From Platanthera guangdongensis (Eukaryota; Streptophyta; Magnoliopsida; Asparagales; Orchidaceae), in the NCBI GenBank assembly GCA_039583875.1, contig CM077157.1:72540346-72604345 (forward strand): a stretch of DNA of 64,000 nucleotides, given 5' to 3'. Shown piece by piece: positions 12,511 to 23,497 of this stretch (position 1 is its first letter; every line of letters starts with the position of its first letter). Both the position numbers and the translations under genes were made by a program. The notes under the pieces are model-generated. The model had not been told where the DNA came from and made no database searches. It saw nothing but the letters and a program-made list of their open reading frames with translations.

Positions 12511-13233
12511 AAGCCCGGAATTCGCGACCTGTTCGCATAGCTTTCAAGACCGGGCGACCTGGTTCTTCTAGCCGCCTAGCATATCAAGCCAGCCGGTCAT
12601 CAGAGACTGGGGGCCTGTGCCTTCGAGCCGCCGCACACGGCAAGTCGTCTGGTTAGTAGAGGAGCGGGCGGTCTCCCCTTCAAGCCGCCATCAGCTCCAG
12701 CCCCGCTCAACATCAAGGCCCAAGTCCCAGGTCATCGGCTCGCCGGGAGGAATCCGCTAGGTTGTGCGGCTTCCCACCTTTCTCCTTTTTTGTTCATTTG
12801 CTTCCCCTCACCTTTGCCCGGTTCTCCTGTACCCCGGGCAGCCGGTAACTTTAGCCCTGCCCGTTTTGGCAGGCCCCTGAGCCTATAAATAGGGGGAGGG
12901 TGCACTCCCCAAAGCACGCTGACTTGTATCTAGGAGATCGCCTGTTAAGAGCTGCAGCTCAAGTCTTGTGCCTTGCGGCTTACAGTCCGGCCGGCTTACC
13001 TGTTTACTTCTTGTAACCGCATCACTTTTAATAAAAGGAAAGTCTGTCGCAATAGAGGCATTCAGGCCGCGACGGGCGAAGTCGGGTGTTACCGTGGTCC
13101 ACGGCTCTGCTGTTCTCTTTCTCTCGTCCGCTCAGTAGAGAGCTGCTTGCAGTTTGCCTTTTCCCTTCTATTCCCCGGTGCTCGAACCGTTAGCTGGTGG
13201 TGCCAGACTCCCCTTCCGTTTTCGTGCATCAAC
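12511..13233 (+). repeat. Element D 5' LTR (boundaries approximate)
   Basis: GC-rich stretch with many gccgc/ccggtc words (12515-12720), a TATA box (ctataaatag), a polyadenylation-like aataaaa at 13030-13036 and a CA-type end at catcaaca near 13233. These U3-R-U5 signals come in the expected order. A second LTR copy would be needed to fix the ends. Confidence 0.5.
12884..12890 (+). promoter_or_regulatory. TATA box of element D LTR
   Basis: The strong match gcctataaatagggg is about 145 bp before the aataaaa signal and about 165 bp after the GC-rich motif cluster. Confidence 0.6.
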
Positions 13234-13284
13234 AGTTAACACGCGACCTTCAGATCAAGCAGTGTTTTGAAGTCTGTGGATAGA

Positions 13285-14220
13285 ATGTCACACCGTCAGA
13301 CCGTTCGACCTGACCTTCATCCCGACAAGGATACCCTTTGGGAAGCCATCGTGCGATTAGCTCAAGAAACGGACAAAATTTCTCAGGTTATCATTTTGCA
13401 ATTCGCAGTGTTTTACGATGTCTTAGGAGTTATTGTTAATCGGCTAGATGCACAGTCCGCACCAGTGCCAATCTCCTTTGTCAACTCTGCTCCAGCAGTG
13501 GATAGTCCGCCAGTGAAACCGCTTGCTTGCCTGGAAGGTGGAGTGCAAGCCTATCCGCAGGCCTATCCACAAGTCTGCCCGCAAGACCGCCCGACATCCT
13601 TTTCTCCTGTGCAGTCCGCTGCCCCTCTGAGGGCTATAAAACCCGATCCCTAGTTCGTCTCTTACCCTGCTAATCACATGAATACAATACAAAAAACTTC
13701 TTCCGTGAAAAGTAAAAAAACAAGTGTCAGCTTTATTCCAAGTCAAACAACGTGAGAAGGAGACTCTCTCTCATTTCATCAACCGATTTCAGAAGGAGGT
13801 ATTTGAAGTTGGGGGAGCCTATGCAGAATTATATAAAATTGCTCTAATTGATGGATTAAAGGAAGGACAATTCAAGTTCGAATCCACCCTCAGAAACGAA
13901 AAAACATATCAGGAGCTAATCAGCTTTGCTAATCAGTACTCTCGTGCTTGAAGAGGCAATTTTGACTCTGTCATAAAGAACAAAGAAAATTCCAAGGAAT
14001 CCTTTCATCCTCTAGACTAAATATTCATGAACTCTGATCAATACTGTGAATATCATAAAGGAAAGGGTCATTTGACAGAAGATTGTAAAGCTCTTAAACA
14101 ACTAGTGGAGAGGATGATGAAGCAGGGAAAATTTGGTGACGTCATCCGAATTATTTTTACATCTCACTCAGGAGCCTGAAAAGGCAAAGGCATGAGGGAC
14201 ATCCTCCCCGGCTTGGATTA
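13285..14220 (+). pseudogene. gag: Element D gag remnant (Retrotrans_gag type)
   Basis: The first open part starts at ATG 13285 and runs to a stop at 13651-13653, with a Pro-rich tail. The core of the gypsy Gag domain is at 13724-13951 (LFQVKQREKETLSHFINRF, then FANQYSRA), matching the Retrotrans_gag family. A zinc-knuckle-like CEYHKGKGHLTEDC (C-X2-H-X4-H-X4-C) at about 14045 follows. Stops after 13951, near 14020 and at 14178, and a missing segment between 13654 and 13724, break the gene. No pol follows. Confidence 0.75.
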
Positions 14221-14639
14221 AATAGGCCCAGAAGGCCTCATCTTCAATCTTGAGAATAAATGCAAATGTGTTAGTTTGTTTTTTATTGCTAACTCATTTC
14301 CTAAAGTTTCTATATTGAATATGTTTCTATCTCATATCTCAAAGCCTCCTACTAACACTTTTTCAAGCGTTCCCTTTTTCTTAACAGCTTGAGAAATAGG
14401 GATAAATGACTCCGAGAGACATCGCCGAGTTCAGCGGAAACCTCCCTTAGAATCGTTGTCATTAGCGTAACACTACAAAGACCACGTGTTGCGGGTAGAT
14501 TTCGCACAGTGTAGTGGGACCTTTTAGGTTATAGTGCGGCAGGAAATTGAATTTCGGATCCCGGCTAAAACCTGACCACACCTCTGCATCATGGAGGGGC
14601 ATGGTGTGTTGTTAAGCTCTACCATGACATTTAAGGGAT

Positions 14640-15245
14640 ATCGTTGCAACTTTGATGATCGCGTGTGAAAAGTAATGCTATACGCACCTGCCCACAGATC
14701 ATCTTAGCTTGTGACCCTCGAATACTCTTTGGAACCCTCAATCAGCGCCTGCAGGAGACCCAAAGCTGGGTTGATCTTATAGGAAAGCAATTCCACACGC
14801 ACCTGCCTGAAAGATGAACTTGGGTTGTACTCTAGGCAAGAGGGAAGTAAATCCTTCCCCCTCTGTTGAGTGGGTAGCTTTTGTGACCTTGCGTGGAAAG
14901 CAATGCCACGTGCACCTTCCCGCTTGGTCATCTAAGTCTGCAACTCTTGCAGAAGATTCAGGCAAAGGTGCCAGCTTTCAGCGGGTTGATCTCACAACTT
15001 CTATGACCCAGTGAGGAAAGCAATGCTACATGCACCTGCCTGCACTTGGTCGCTTAAGTGGTGGGTCATTTAAGTTCAATTGGACTTTATTATGGTTTTT
15101 AGTTAGTCCGCGGAGCTTGATTAATCAGCCTGCCAAGCCTACTTTGGGTGATGTGGTTTACAGTTTTCGTGACCTGCGTGGAAAGCAACGGGCTTCGTGC
15201 ACACCTGCCTGCTTGGTCGCTTAAGCCTGTAACCCATCTTTCTCA
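14640..15245 (+). repeat. Tandem degenerate repeats in element D (about 100-170 bp units)
   Basis: Five loosely spaced copies share a core of the form ggaaagcaatgccac followed by acctgcctgcttggtc and gcttaag. They lie near 14667, 14783, 14892, 15012 and 15177. They contain no coding signal. Confidence 0.65.
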
Positions 15246-15654
15246 GGTCGAAAGATTAATTTATAATTCTCAGTCTACAGACCGCGCGGTTATAGTTTCA
15301 GGTTTATATTACTTCGGCTTCTATATGCCTATTTGCAGGTTTATTATGTATGTGTTCGGGAATCCGACCAACTTATTTCAGTCAATTAGTTCTTGGCCAG
15401 GTTTATCTTATTCGGCTTCAGCATGCGACTTATTTGTCGGCTAAGCATGCTTAAGTATCTTTGAATTACCGGCTTGTATGATCATATCAGAAGCCGCAGA
15501 TTATTTGTCTCTATACTTAAGTCTCTTGCATCAAGTGTGCGATCTACATCGGAGTTCACCCTACCTACAAACGTATATTTCATTGTTAAGGCTTTTCGGT
15601 GGCTAAAGTTAATAGTCGCGCGGCTTATCGGATATTGTTTATTTTCAATTAAGC
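15246..15654 (+). other. Noncoding tail of element D
   Basis: No ORF of note. It contains accgcgcggtta at 15282 and gtcgcgcggctt at 15615, words that also occur in the C4 LTR. It ends at the G LTR fragment. Confidence 0.5.
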
Positions 15655-16114
15655 CACGAGCACTGGCACACGACCAGGGGTCGTGGGCACTGTGTCATGT
15701 GATAGTGCCTATTGGCATGGCAGAACTGGTAAAAAATGGAATCAATGCACATGATCAGTGGCGCACGACCAATGGTTCTATGCTAAGGAATCCACTGAGC
15801 GTGCGCCTGTAAAAATGCTCGATCAGTGGCCCTTAGGCATAAATTGGGCCGCAAACCAACCCAGATCACCCTCACAACCCTTGTACCTATAGGAAAAACT
15901 AAGCGCTGATATGTGCAGACATTCCACGCAATGAAAATAAAAAGTACAATCAAGAAAAGTAACAATAATACACAACCACGGGCCTATAAGTGCACTTCCT
16001 ATGGAAATAAAGATTAGATGAAATATATACGATAACGAACTAAAAGTGAAGTGCAAGTGAAATAAAACTAGCTCCAGATGAGTCCGACAATCAATATATA
16101 AATAAGACTCATCA
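15655..16114 (-). repeat. G family LTR, U3-side fragment (LTR C)
   Basis: Matches the high-coordinate part of LTR A (about 20295-20762) and LTR B, including the closing gactcatca followed by a pyrimidine-rich run (polypurine tract on the minus strand). The other half is missing, replaced by element D sequence. Confidence 0.75.
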
Positions 16115-17976
16115 CACACCCAAACTTACATGTTTGTGCGACCCGAGCAAACAAAATCCATGCACATAGGGAAAATAAACTAACTAACATAGAAATTGAG
16201 ATATGGAGGACCATGCGAAGTTGCATACTCGCGCGCGTAAAAATATAATATAGGAAATTTCTATGTATACAAAATAGTTTATACTTTTCGCAATGCGTAT
16301 CAATATTTTATTACTACTCAAAAATGGAATCACGGTGAATCTTTCGGTCACGCGTAGGGAGAAAGTAGGTAGGCCACTCAAGTGAGCATTTCCAAATACC
16401 GGGGCTCAGGATCACCTCCAAAGAAATCCATCAATGTCGGGGACCATACGCTTGCCCGTCTACACTCTCTCCACAATACTAGTTCGACTCAAGCTTGAAT
16501 CTATAGGAATTTTTGATAAGAGATGGGGTTTTGGTTTCAGTGAGATAAATAAAGATAAATAAGAAGGCTATGCACCTAACCCAAATGAGCTAGCATAAAA
16601 AAGAATCTATCCGCTAGCCAAAATACATGCAGGTACACCACACCCCCAGACTTAATTTTTAAAAATGGGTGTGTGCACCGCCTACTTCAATTACAATCTC
16701 ATCTCAATTAGAATTTTCAATTTTACATTTTCATTTCACTTTTCTTTTTCACAATTAATTTTTATATATATTTTTTCAAATCATCATCTTATTTTAACAA
16801 TTCTATCAAATAAAACTTTGGGGTACATCCACATATTCAAAAGGAATATCACCACATCAATACCGCAAAATGAAAATGTAAAACACTAAAGCTCAACTTT
16901 GGTGTGCGACTAAGATCGGTTATGAGGATTTGGTGAAATAATGGGGGAGCTGAATCAAAAGAAGGGGTAGGCACAACGAGACTAGCGAGGATAAGACGTT
17001 TGGAATGGTACAAAGCTCAACCGGGCCAAAATGATGGCCTACAGCACGCTCATGCTTGACTAACCATACACCAAATGCTTCGAGAGTAGCTTGGGGCAAG
17101 TTCTTAGCCACCGAGAAAAATGATCCTTCCTCCCGACTCGAGCAAAACGAGTCTAGTGATGGATACACACATACCTACACTATCATTCGATTCACACCGG
17201 AATCACCAATTTTGAGTCGAATAAAAAGTATTTGCGCAATTAGAAAAATATAAACTATAAGCATACAAAAAAATTAAATCTACTCTATTTTCTACACGAG
17301 ACGAGAGCACTCGACTAGCAACACTGCAGGAGTCAACATTTTACTCTGTCTCACAATCCAATGCTAGCACAATAATTTTCCCAAATCATACTAAAGAAAC
17401 GATTTTAACTCGCAGTACGCTAACAGCTAAGCACGCGCTCATGTCGGTGTAGTGGTGTGCGATGCAATGAACTAGTGAAAATAAAAAAACAAAAGCTTCT
17501 AGTATGCAAATGAAATGTGCACGTGCAAAAGGTAACAAATAATGGCTCTCGCCCAACTTAAACTAAGCTACACCGCATATGATATTGAAATTAAAATCAG
17601 ATAGAAACATGGGAAGTGGTTACTCAATGCTCAACTAATGAGCATACCAGAATACGCGTGAAAAAAAAACAGAAGCAGGTCCGCCAAAAAAATAATCACA
17701 ACCCCTCCAATAAGAATTTGTCATGAATAACTGCAGGGGTGAGCTCTGCAAAAACAAAAGAAAAATAGATAAAATAGAAAAAAATACTAAAACTAAGATA
17801 GACATGAAAAATAAAAAATGCAGAAAAAGTAATATAACTACTGGGGTTATTTTCCTCCATGCATGACTTATTAAATTTTATTCATTTCTAGCTAATGGGT
17901 CTATGAAAAGAAAAGTGCACAGGTAACTATTCCATTATACGTTACGGTAGCGAGTATTAATACGAAGATAGAGCAA

Positions 17977-19199
17977 TTAATCCCCTCTCTCTAAATAATC
18001 ATACCTACTCCTCACAGGCAGAGGAAATAGGAAGTAAGAGGAGGAGGAGAGCTGGTCCTCACTAATCTCACCACAAAATAAATCCTTGCCCAGCAAGGTA
18101 TCGTCTACAGGGAGACGGCAGGAGGAGAAGGCAATTAATGGAGCTTCCACAACTAAGGAGTAATCAACCTCCTCTCGAGAGAGGATGCTATCATCCAAGA
18201 CACGGGCTGGAAGCTCCAATTTCTCCTAAAGCACCTGAGAAGACTCAACCTGCATAGGCACAGATACAGAAAGGGGATAAATAAATTAAGGAGATGAAAA
18301 ACTAAAATATTCAAAAATAGGGGGAGGGGTCCCAGTCTCACTCCCAGAAGGATCCAAGCATAGATCATCGTCGTTGTTGTATGAGTCATAGGGAGGGGAA
18401 TCTAAGAGCTCGAGGTCCTCGGTGGAAGTTTGGACCTCCTCATCTGACAAGGAAGTGCAAACTTCCTCATCAGAAAGGATCTCCTCATTATCCCACCTTG
18501 GTGCATCATCATGTTCCAAGGTGTCACACTGTCCATTGGAGAGAATAACGTCCTCATCCCAAATTGGCGCAACCTCAGGCTCTTAATCACTATCCGGCAT
18601 AACATCATCAACTGACTAACTAAAAATTGGTATAGATAATTCTTGCAAAGAAAGTAGAGAAGCAACAACATCAGAAAAAATATGTGCGGGTTCCTCCGGG
18701 GGTGAATCGAAAAGAGGGGACGATTGCATAGGGAGAGACGGAACCACAATGTCGTCACACCATCAGCTTGAAAGTTCTGATGTATATATCCGGAGTAGTC
18801 CCCCATAGATAAGGTGGTACTACGAATACATCATCAGAATCAGAAAGGGCAGCCAATTGAGAGGTGGATGGAACGAATCAGATACCCTGTTCATCTTCCT
18901 CCTCCAACTGGCGCTGAAATTCTGCGCAATCTTTCAACACGTGCTTTGTTGTACGACAACACAAACACCATTTTCATTACTTCTCAGTACTGGTGGGACC
19001 AGAGAGGAATAAGAAAAAGTGAAGGAGTAGAAGAGAAGTGACCATAAGACTTGGGTATGGTGTATGAAATACCATAAGAGGACGGTGCTCCATACATTAA
19101 ACCACGAGAATTATGTTCACTATCTTCAGTGGAGCACTCATCACTACCATGCCTATAATCCCCTCACCATCTGAAATGGATATTCATATAAGAAAACAT
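17977..19199 (-). pseudogene. G1 gag-like gene, broken (zinc knuckles plus acidic tail)
   Basis: Homologue of the G2 gene at 22135-23247. The start is the ATG at 19199. The first zinc knuckle is destroyed (one Cys is Phe and another is a stop codon). The second, CLCCRTTKHVLKDC at 18926-18967, keeps C-X2-C-X4-H-X4-C. Downstream is a long acidic, Ser/Asp/Glu-rich region (about 18286-18720) and a C-terminal part ending at a stop at 17977 that is missing from G2. Several frame changes are present. No capsid-like domain, protease or RT is seen. I interpret it as a reduced nucleocapsid-type protein of a parasite element. Confidence 0.6.
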
Positions 19200-19422
19200 G
19201 ATGCAACAAGAGAGGATTCACCAACAGAAATATTCTAAGCAAAAATCAATTACACAATAGCAGATAAATGAAAAGGAATGCCTGCTGCTGAAAAATTAAA
19301 ACAAAAACAAAGAAAAATAAGCAACAAATTCTAAAAACTAAAGCAAAGAAAAAACATGAAATGAACAAATGGAAAAGGGTTTCTATCTCCTATCTCTCTC
19401 TCCAAAAACTCACATGACTGTG

Positions 19423-19441
19423 TTCCCCGAAAACGGCAACA
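19423..19441 (-). promoter_or_regulatory. G1 primer-binding site, tRNA-Asp type (mutated)
   Basis: The plus strand reads ttccccgaaaacggcaaca, close to the 3' end of plant tRNA-Asp (ccccggcaacggcgcca). It lies just before LTR A, so the minus strand carries the binding site. Confidence 0.65.
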
Positions 19442-20180
19442 AAAACTTGATGCGGTTTACGGCAAGTGTACAACTCGCACAAGTAATATAAAATGGGCAA
19501 AGTTTTCCAAGTATCGATCTCTCAAGGAACACAGTAAGATGGAGTTAATTTTGAGGAGGACTTGAGATTGAAGTCCTTAGGTCGGTGTTTACGAAGTGGG
19601 TTTTGATTGTTTGTGGAAAAATAAAGTAAAACACCAATAAACTTCTCCTATGCAATGCCGCTATGCAATGCTTCGCCAGGCGGATGGAAAACTACACGGG
19701 CCGCTATGCACCGAGTCACTAGGTGGATGGATGTGTAGGCTTGCAGATGAGGTGGCGAGAATGGTAGAATGAGGGTCATGAGAGAAGAAGAGTGTGAAAT
19801 CGACCGGATCCGAAGTCTTGCTGAGGATTCACGGAAGGAATCGCCGGGTTGTCAATCCGCGTCCTTGCTCGGTCCTCAACTGCGTCTGGTGTGGAGGAGG
19901 CTGTCACTAACTCCCAATGGACCCGTCTTCTTCGTGTAACGATCCGGTGAAGGATGACACAAACTCATCCGAGCTTGATGATGAAACATAGGTCAAACCC
20001 TTCTTGAAGCTCAAGGATGAAGGAGGTGGCCGAGAGGAAGCTTTGGCTTGAATTTGGCATTGAAAGCTTGCCCGGAGCCCCTCCCAACGGTGGAGGATGA
20101 AGGAGATCGGCGGAACCCTCCTCAGTGACGAAAATGGCGGAGAAAAAGTCCAGAATGCGGAATTAGGGTGGAACCTACGT

Positions 20181-20188
20181 ATTTATAG
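20181..20188 (-). promoter_or_regulatory. TATA box of G LTR A
   Basis: The minus strand reads CTATAAAT, directly beside the palindrome/tandem repeat block at 20190-20430 that lies upstream in U3. Confidence 0.65.
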
Positions 20189-20189
20189 A

Positions 20190-20430
20190 TTAGAGATATT
20201 TTAATGCCCACGATTAGTAGCGCACAACCAGTGGTCGTATGAATTATGTCCTGTGATAGCGCGTATTGGCATGGCAGAACCTGGTAAAAAATGGAATCAA
20301 TGCATACGATTTTTGGCACACGACTAGGGGTCGTGCACACTATGACCTGTGATAAGGCATCTTGGCATGACAGAACCTGGTAAAAATGGAATCAATGCAC
20401 ACGATCAGCGGCACACGACCAGTGGTCATG
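20190..20430 (-). repeat. Tandem repeat with CACGACC/GGTCGTG palindrome in G LTR A
   Basis: About 2.5 degenerate copies of a unit near 95-120 bp, each containing a palindrome of the form cacgaccagtggtcgtg and the phrase ggtaaaaaatggaatcaatg. The matching block in LTR B is at 35283-35560. Confidence 0.7.
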
Positions 20431-22134
20431 CACTAAGGAATCCACTGAGTGTGCGCATGTAAAAATGCATGATCATTGGCCATTATGCATAAATGGGCCC
20501 CATACCAACCCAGAGCACCGACACAACCGCTGTACCTGGAGGAAAAACTAACCACTGATATGCGCAAATATTCCAGGTGATCATAATAAGAAGCACAATC
20601 AATAAAAGTAACAAAAATACACAACCACAGGCCTACAATTGCACTTCATATAGAAATAAAGATTAGAAGAAATATATACGATAACGAACTAAAAGTGAAG
20701 TGCAAGTGAAAGAAAACTACTCCACATGAGTCCGATAATCAATATATAAATAGGACTCATCACACCCCCAGACTTACCTGTTTGCGCGACCCGAGCAAAC
20801 GAAATCTATGCAGATAGGGAAAATAAACTAGCTAACATAGAAATTGAGATATGTAGTAGCAAAGTCGCATGCTCGCGCGCGTAAAAAAATAATATAGAAA
20901 ATTTCTAAGTATACAAAATAGTTTATACTTTTCACAATGTGTATCAAGATTTTATTACTACTCAAAAATGGAATCACAGTGAGTCTTCCGTCACGCGTAG
21001 GGAGAAAGTAGGCAAGCCACTCAGGTGAGCATTGCCAAAGACCTGGATTAGGATCACCTCCAAAGAAATCATCAATGTCGGCGACCATACGCTTGCCCGT
21101 TTACACTCTCTCGACGGTACTAGTTCGACTCAAGCGTGAATCCGTAGGAGTTTAGGATAAGAGATGGGGTTTATGTTTCGGTGAGGTAAACAAAGATAAA
21201 TAAGAAGGCTACGCACCTAACCCAAATGAGCTAACATAAAAAGAATCTATCCGCTAAACAAAATACATGCGGGTACACCACACCCCAAACTTAATTTTTA
21301 AAATATGTGGGTGTGCACCGCCTACTGCAAATACAATCTCATCTCAAATAGAATTTTCAATTATACCTTTTTCTTTTCATTTTTCTTTTTCACAATTAAT
21401 TTTTATATATTTTTTCAAATCATCTTTATATTTTACAATTTCAGCAAATGAAACTTTGGAGCACATCCACATATTCACAAGAAATATCAACACATCAACA
21501 CTCCAAAATGAAAATATAAAACACTAAAGATCGACTTAGGTGTGCTACTAGGATCGACTATGTGGCTTTGGGGAAATAATGGTGGAGCTGAATAAAAAGA
21601 AGGGGTATGCACAACGGGGCTAGCGAGTATAAGACATTAGGAACTGTACAATGCTCAATCGGGCCAAATGATGGCCTACATCACGCTCATGCTTGACTAA
21701 TCATGCACCAATGCTTCGAGAGTAGCTTGGCGTAAGTTCTTAGCCACCGAGAAAGATGATCCTTCCACCCAACTCGAGCAAACGAGTCTAGTGACGGCTA
21801 CACACATCCATAAACTACCGTTCGATTCACACAGGATTCACCAATTTTTGAGTAGAATAAATAGTATTTACGCAATTAGAAAATATAAACTATAAGCATA
21901 CAGAAAAATTAAATCTACTCCAATTTCTACACGAGATGAGAGCACTCAACTAGGAGCACTGCACAATTCAACATTTTTCTCCGTCTCATAATACTATTCC
22001 ATCATAATAATTTTCCCAAATCATATAAAAGAAATGAGTTTAACTCGCAGCACGCTAACAGCTAAGCACAGCGCTCATGTGGGTACAGTGGTGTGAGATG
22101 CAATGAACTAATCAAAATAAAACAATAAAAGCTT

Positions 22135-23247
22135 CTAGTATGCAAATAAAATGTGCGCGTGCAAAAGGTAACAAATACTGGCTCTCTCCCAGACAACAGA
22201 GGAGGAATCAACCTCCTCACAAGAGAGTATGCTATCATCCAAGACTCGAGCCGAAAGCTCCAATTCCTCCTGAAGCACCTGCGAAGACTCAACCCGCACA
22301 GGCTCAGATACAGAAAGGGGATCAAGAAATAAAGGAGATGAAAAACTAAAATAATCAAAAATAGGGGGAGTAGTCCCGGTCTCACTCCGATAAGGATCCA
22401 AGCATAGATCATTGTCATTGTCATACGAGTCATAGCGAGGGGAATCCAAGAGATCGAGGTCCTCGGTGGTGGTTTGGACCTCCTCATCCAACAAGGAAGT
22501 GAAAACTTCCTCATCAGAAAGGATCTCATCATAATCCCACCTCAGTGCGTCATCATGTTCCATGGTAGCACACTCTACCATTGGAGAGAATATCGTCATC
22601 GTCCCACATTTGCACAACCTCTGGCTCTAAATCACTATCCGGCATAACATCATCAATCGACTCACTAAAAATTAGGATAGATAATTCTTGCAAAGAAAGC
22701 GAAGGAACAACAACATCAGAGAAAATATGTGTGGGTTCCTCCAGGGGTGAATACAAAAGAGGGTAAGAATGCATAGGGAGAGGCGACACCACAATGTCGT
22801 CACACAGATCAGCCGAAAGTCTGATAGGTATATCCGCAGTAGTCCCCCATAGATAAGGTGGCACTACTAATACATCATCAGAATTAGGAAAGGCAGCCAA
22901 TTGAGAGGTGGATGGAATGAATCAGATACCCGGTTCATCATCCTCCTCCAACTGGCGCTGAAATTCTGCGCAATCTTTCAACACATGCTCGGTACTACGA
23001 CAACACAAACATCGTTCTCCATTACTCCTCAGTCCTGGTGGGACCAGAGAGGAGTAAGTAAAAGGTTAAGGCATAGAAGAGAAGTGACCATTAGACTTGG
23101 GTATGGTGTATGAAGTACCATAAGATGGCGCACTGCTCCATACACTGAACCACGAGAATTATACTCACTATCTTCAATGGGGCACTCATCACTACAATGC
23201 CTATAATACCCGCACCATCTGCAACGGATATTCATATAAGAAACCAT
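22135..23247 (-). pseudogene. G2 gag-like gene: two CCHC zinc knuckles and an acidic region
   Basis: The start is the ATG at 23247. Two knuckles with exact C-X2-C-X4-H-X4-C spacing are readable: CRWCGYYRHCSDEC at 23182-23223 and CLCCRSTEHVLKDC at 22970-23011, in different frames, so a frameshift lies between them. An acidic region rich in Asp, Glu, Ser and Pro follows (22900-22553 in one frame, 22617-22135 in another). The C-terminus seen in G1 is deleted. Zinc knuckles imply nucleic-acid binding, as in retroelement nucleocapsids. No matrix/capsid, protease or RT domain is present. The family is not one I can name. Confidence 0.6.
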
Positions 23248-23472
23248 GGTGCAACAAGAACGAATTCACCACCAGAAATATTCCAAGAAAGATTTAAACT
23301 ACACAATAGCAGATAAAAGAAAAGGAATGCCTGCAGCTGAAAAATTAAAAATAGGAATAAAGAAAAATAAGCAACAAATTCTAAAAACTAATGCAAAGAA
23401 GAAACATGAAATGAAAAAATGGAAAAGGGTTTCTATCTCCTATCTCCCTCTCCAAAAACTCACATGACTGTG

Positions 23473-23491
23473 TTCCCCGGAAACGGTGCCA
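23473..23491 (-). promoter_or_regulatory. G2 primer-binding site, tRNA-Asp type
   Basis: The plus strand reads ttccccggaaacggtgcca, two changes from the tRNA-Asp 3' end, and lies six bases before the LTR B start. The same primer type is known from Athila-like gypsy elements. Confidence 0.75.
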
Positions 23492-23497
23492 AAAACT

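Larger units (their letters stand above)
12511..15654 (+). mobile_element. D: gag-only Ty3/gypsy-like non-autonomous element, truncated
   Basis: A GC-rich LTR (to about 13233) is followed by a broken gypsy-type gag and about 1.4 kb of noncoding sequence with tandem repeats. No protease, RT or integrase is visible in any frame. This layout fits the non-autonomous gag-bearing terminal-repeat elements known in plants. The right side is cut by the G array at about 15655. The left edge and the exact LTR end are uncertain, and no second LTR is in the window. Confidence 0.6.
16115..19447 (-). mobile_element. G1: internal region of non-autonomous gypsy-like G element
   Basis: Lies between LTR C (3' LTR) and LTR A (5' LTR) on the minus strand. 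The polypurine tract is next to LTR C and the primer-binding site next to LTR A. The only coding signal is a small gag-like ORF (17977-19199). The stretch 16115-17970 is AT-rich and I see no gene in it. The copy is about 600 bp longer than G2, which lacks the stretch corresponding to about 17570-18165. Confidence 0.75.
19448..20762 (-). repeat. G family LTR A (complete, 1315 bp), shared by G1 and G2
   Basis: Bounded by TGATGCGG on one side and GACTCATCA on the other, giving the inverted ends TGATG...CATCA. It is flanked by the G1 primer-binding site on the left and the G2 polypurine tract (cacccccagactt on plus) on the right. It therefore serves as 5' LTR for G1 and 3' LTR for G2. Confidence 0.85.
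20763..23497 (-). mobile_element. G2: internal region of non-autonomous gypsy-like G element
   Basis: Lies between LTR A and LTR B with a polypurine tract at 20763-20776 and a primer-binding site at 23473-23491. The gag-like gene (22135-23247) is the only coding signal. I see no gene in 20763-22130. Confidence 0.8.

Noticed and set aside
16115..17970. Search for pol or other genes in the G internal regions
   Set aside because: No RT, integrase or protease motif in any frame of the three G copies; short open frames are not shared between copies.
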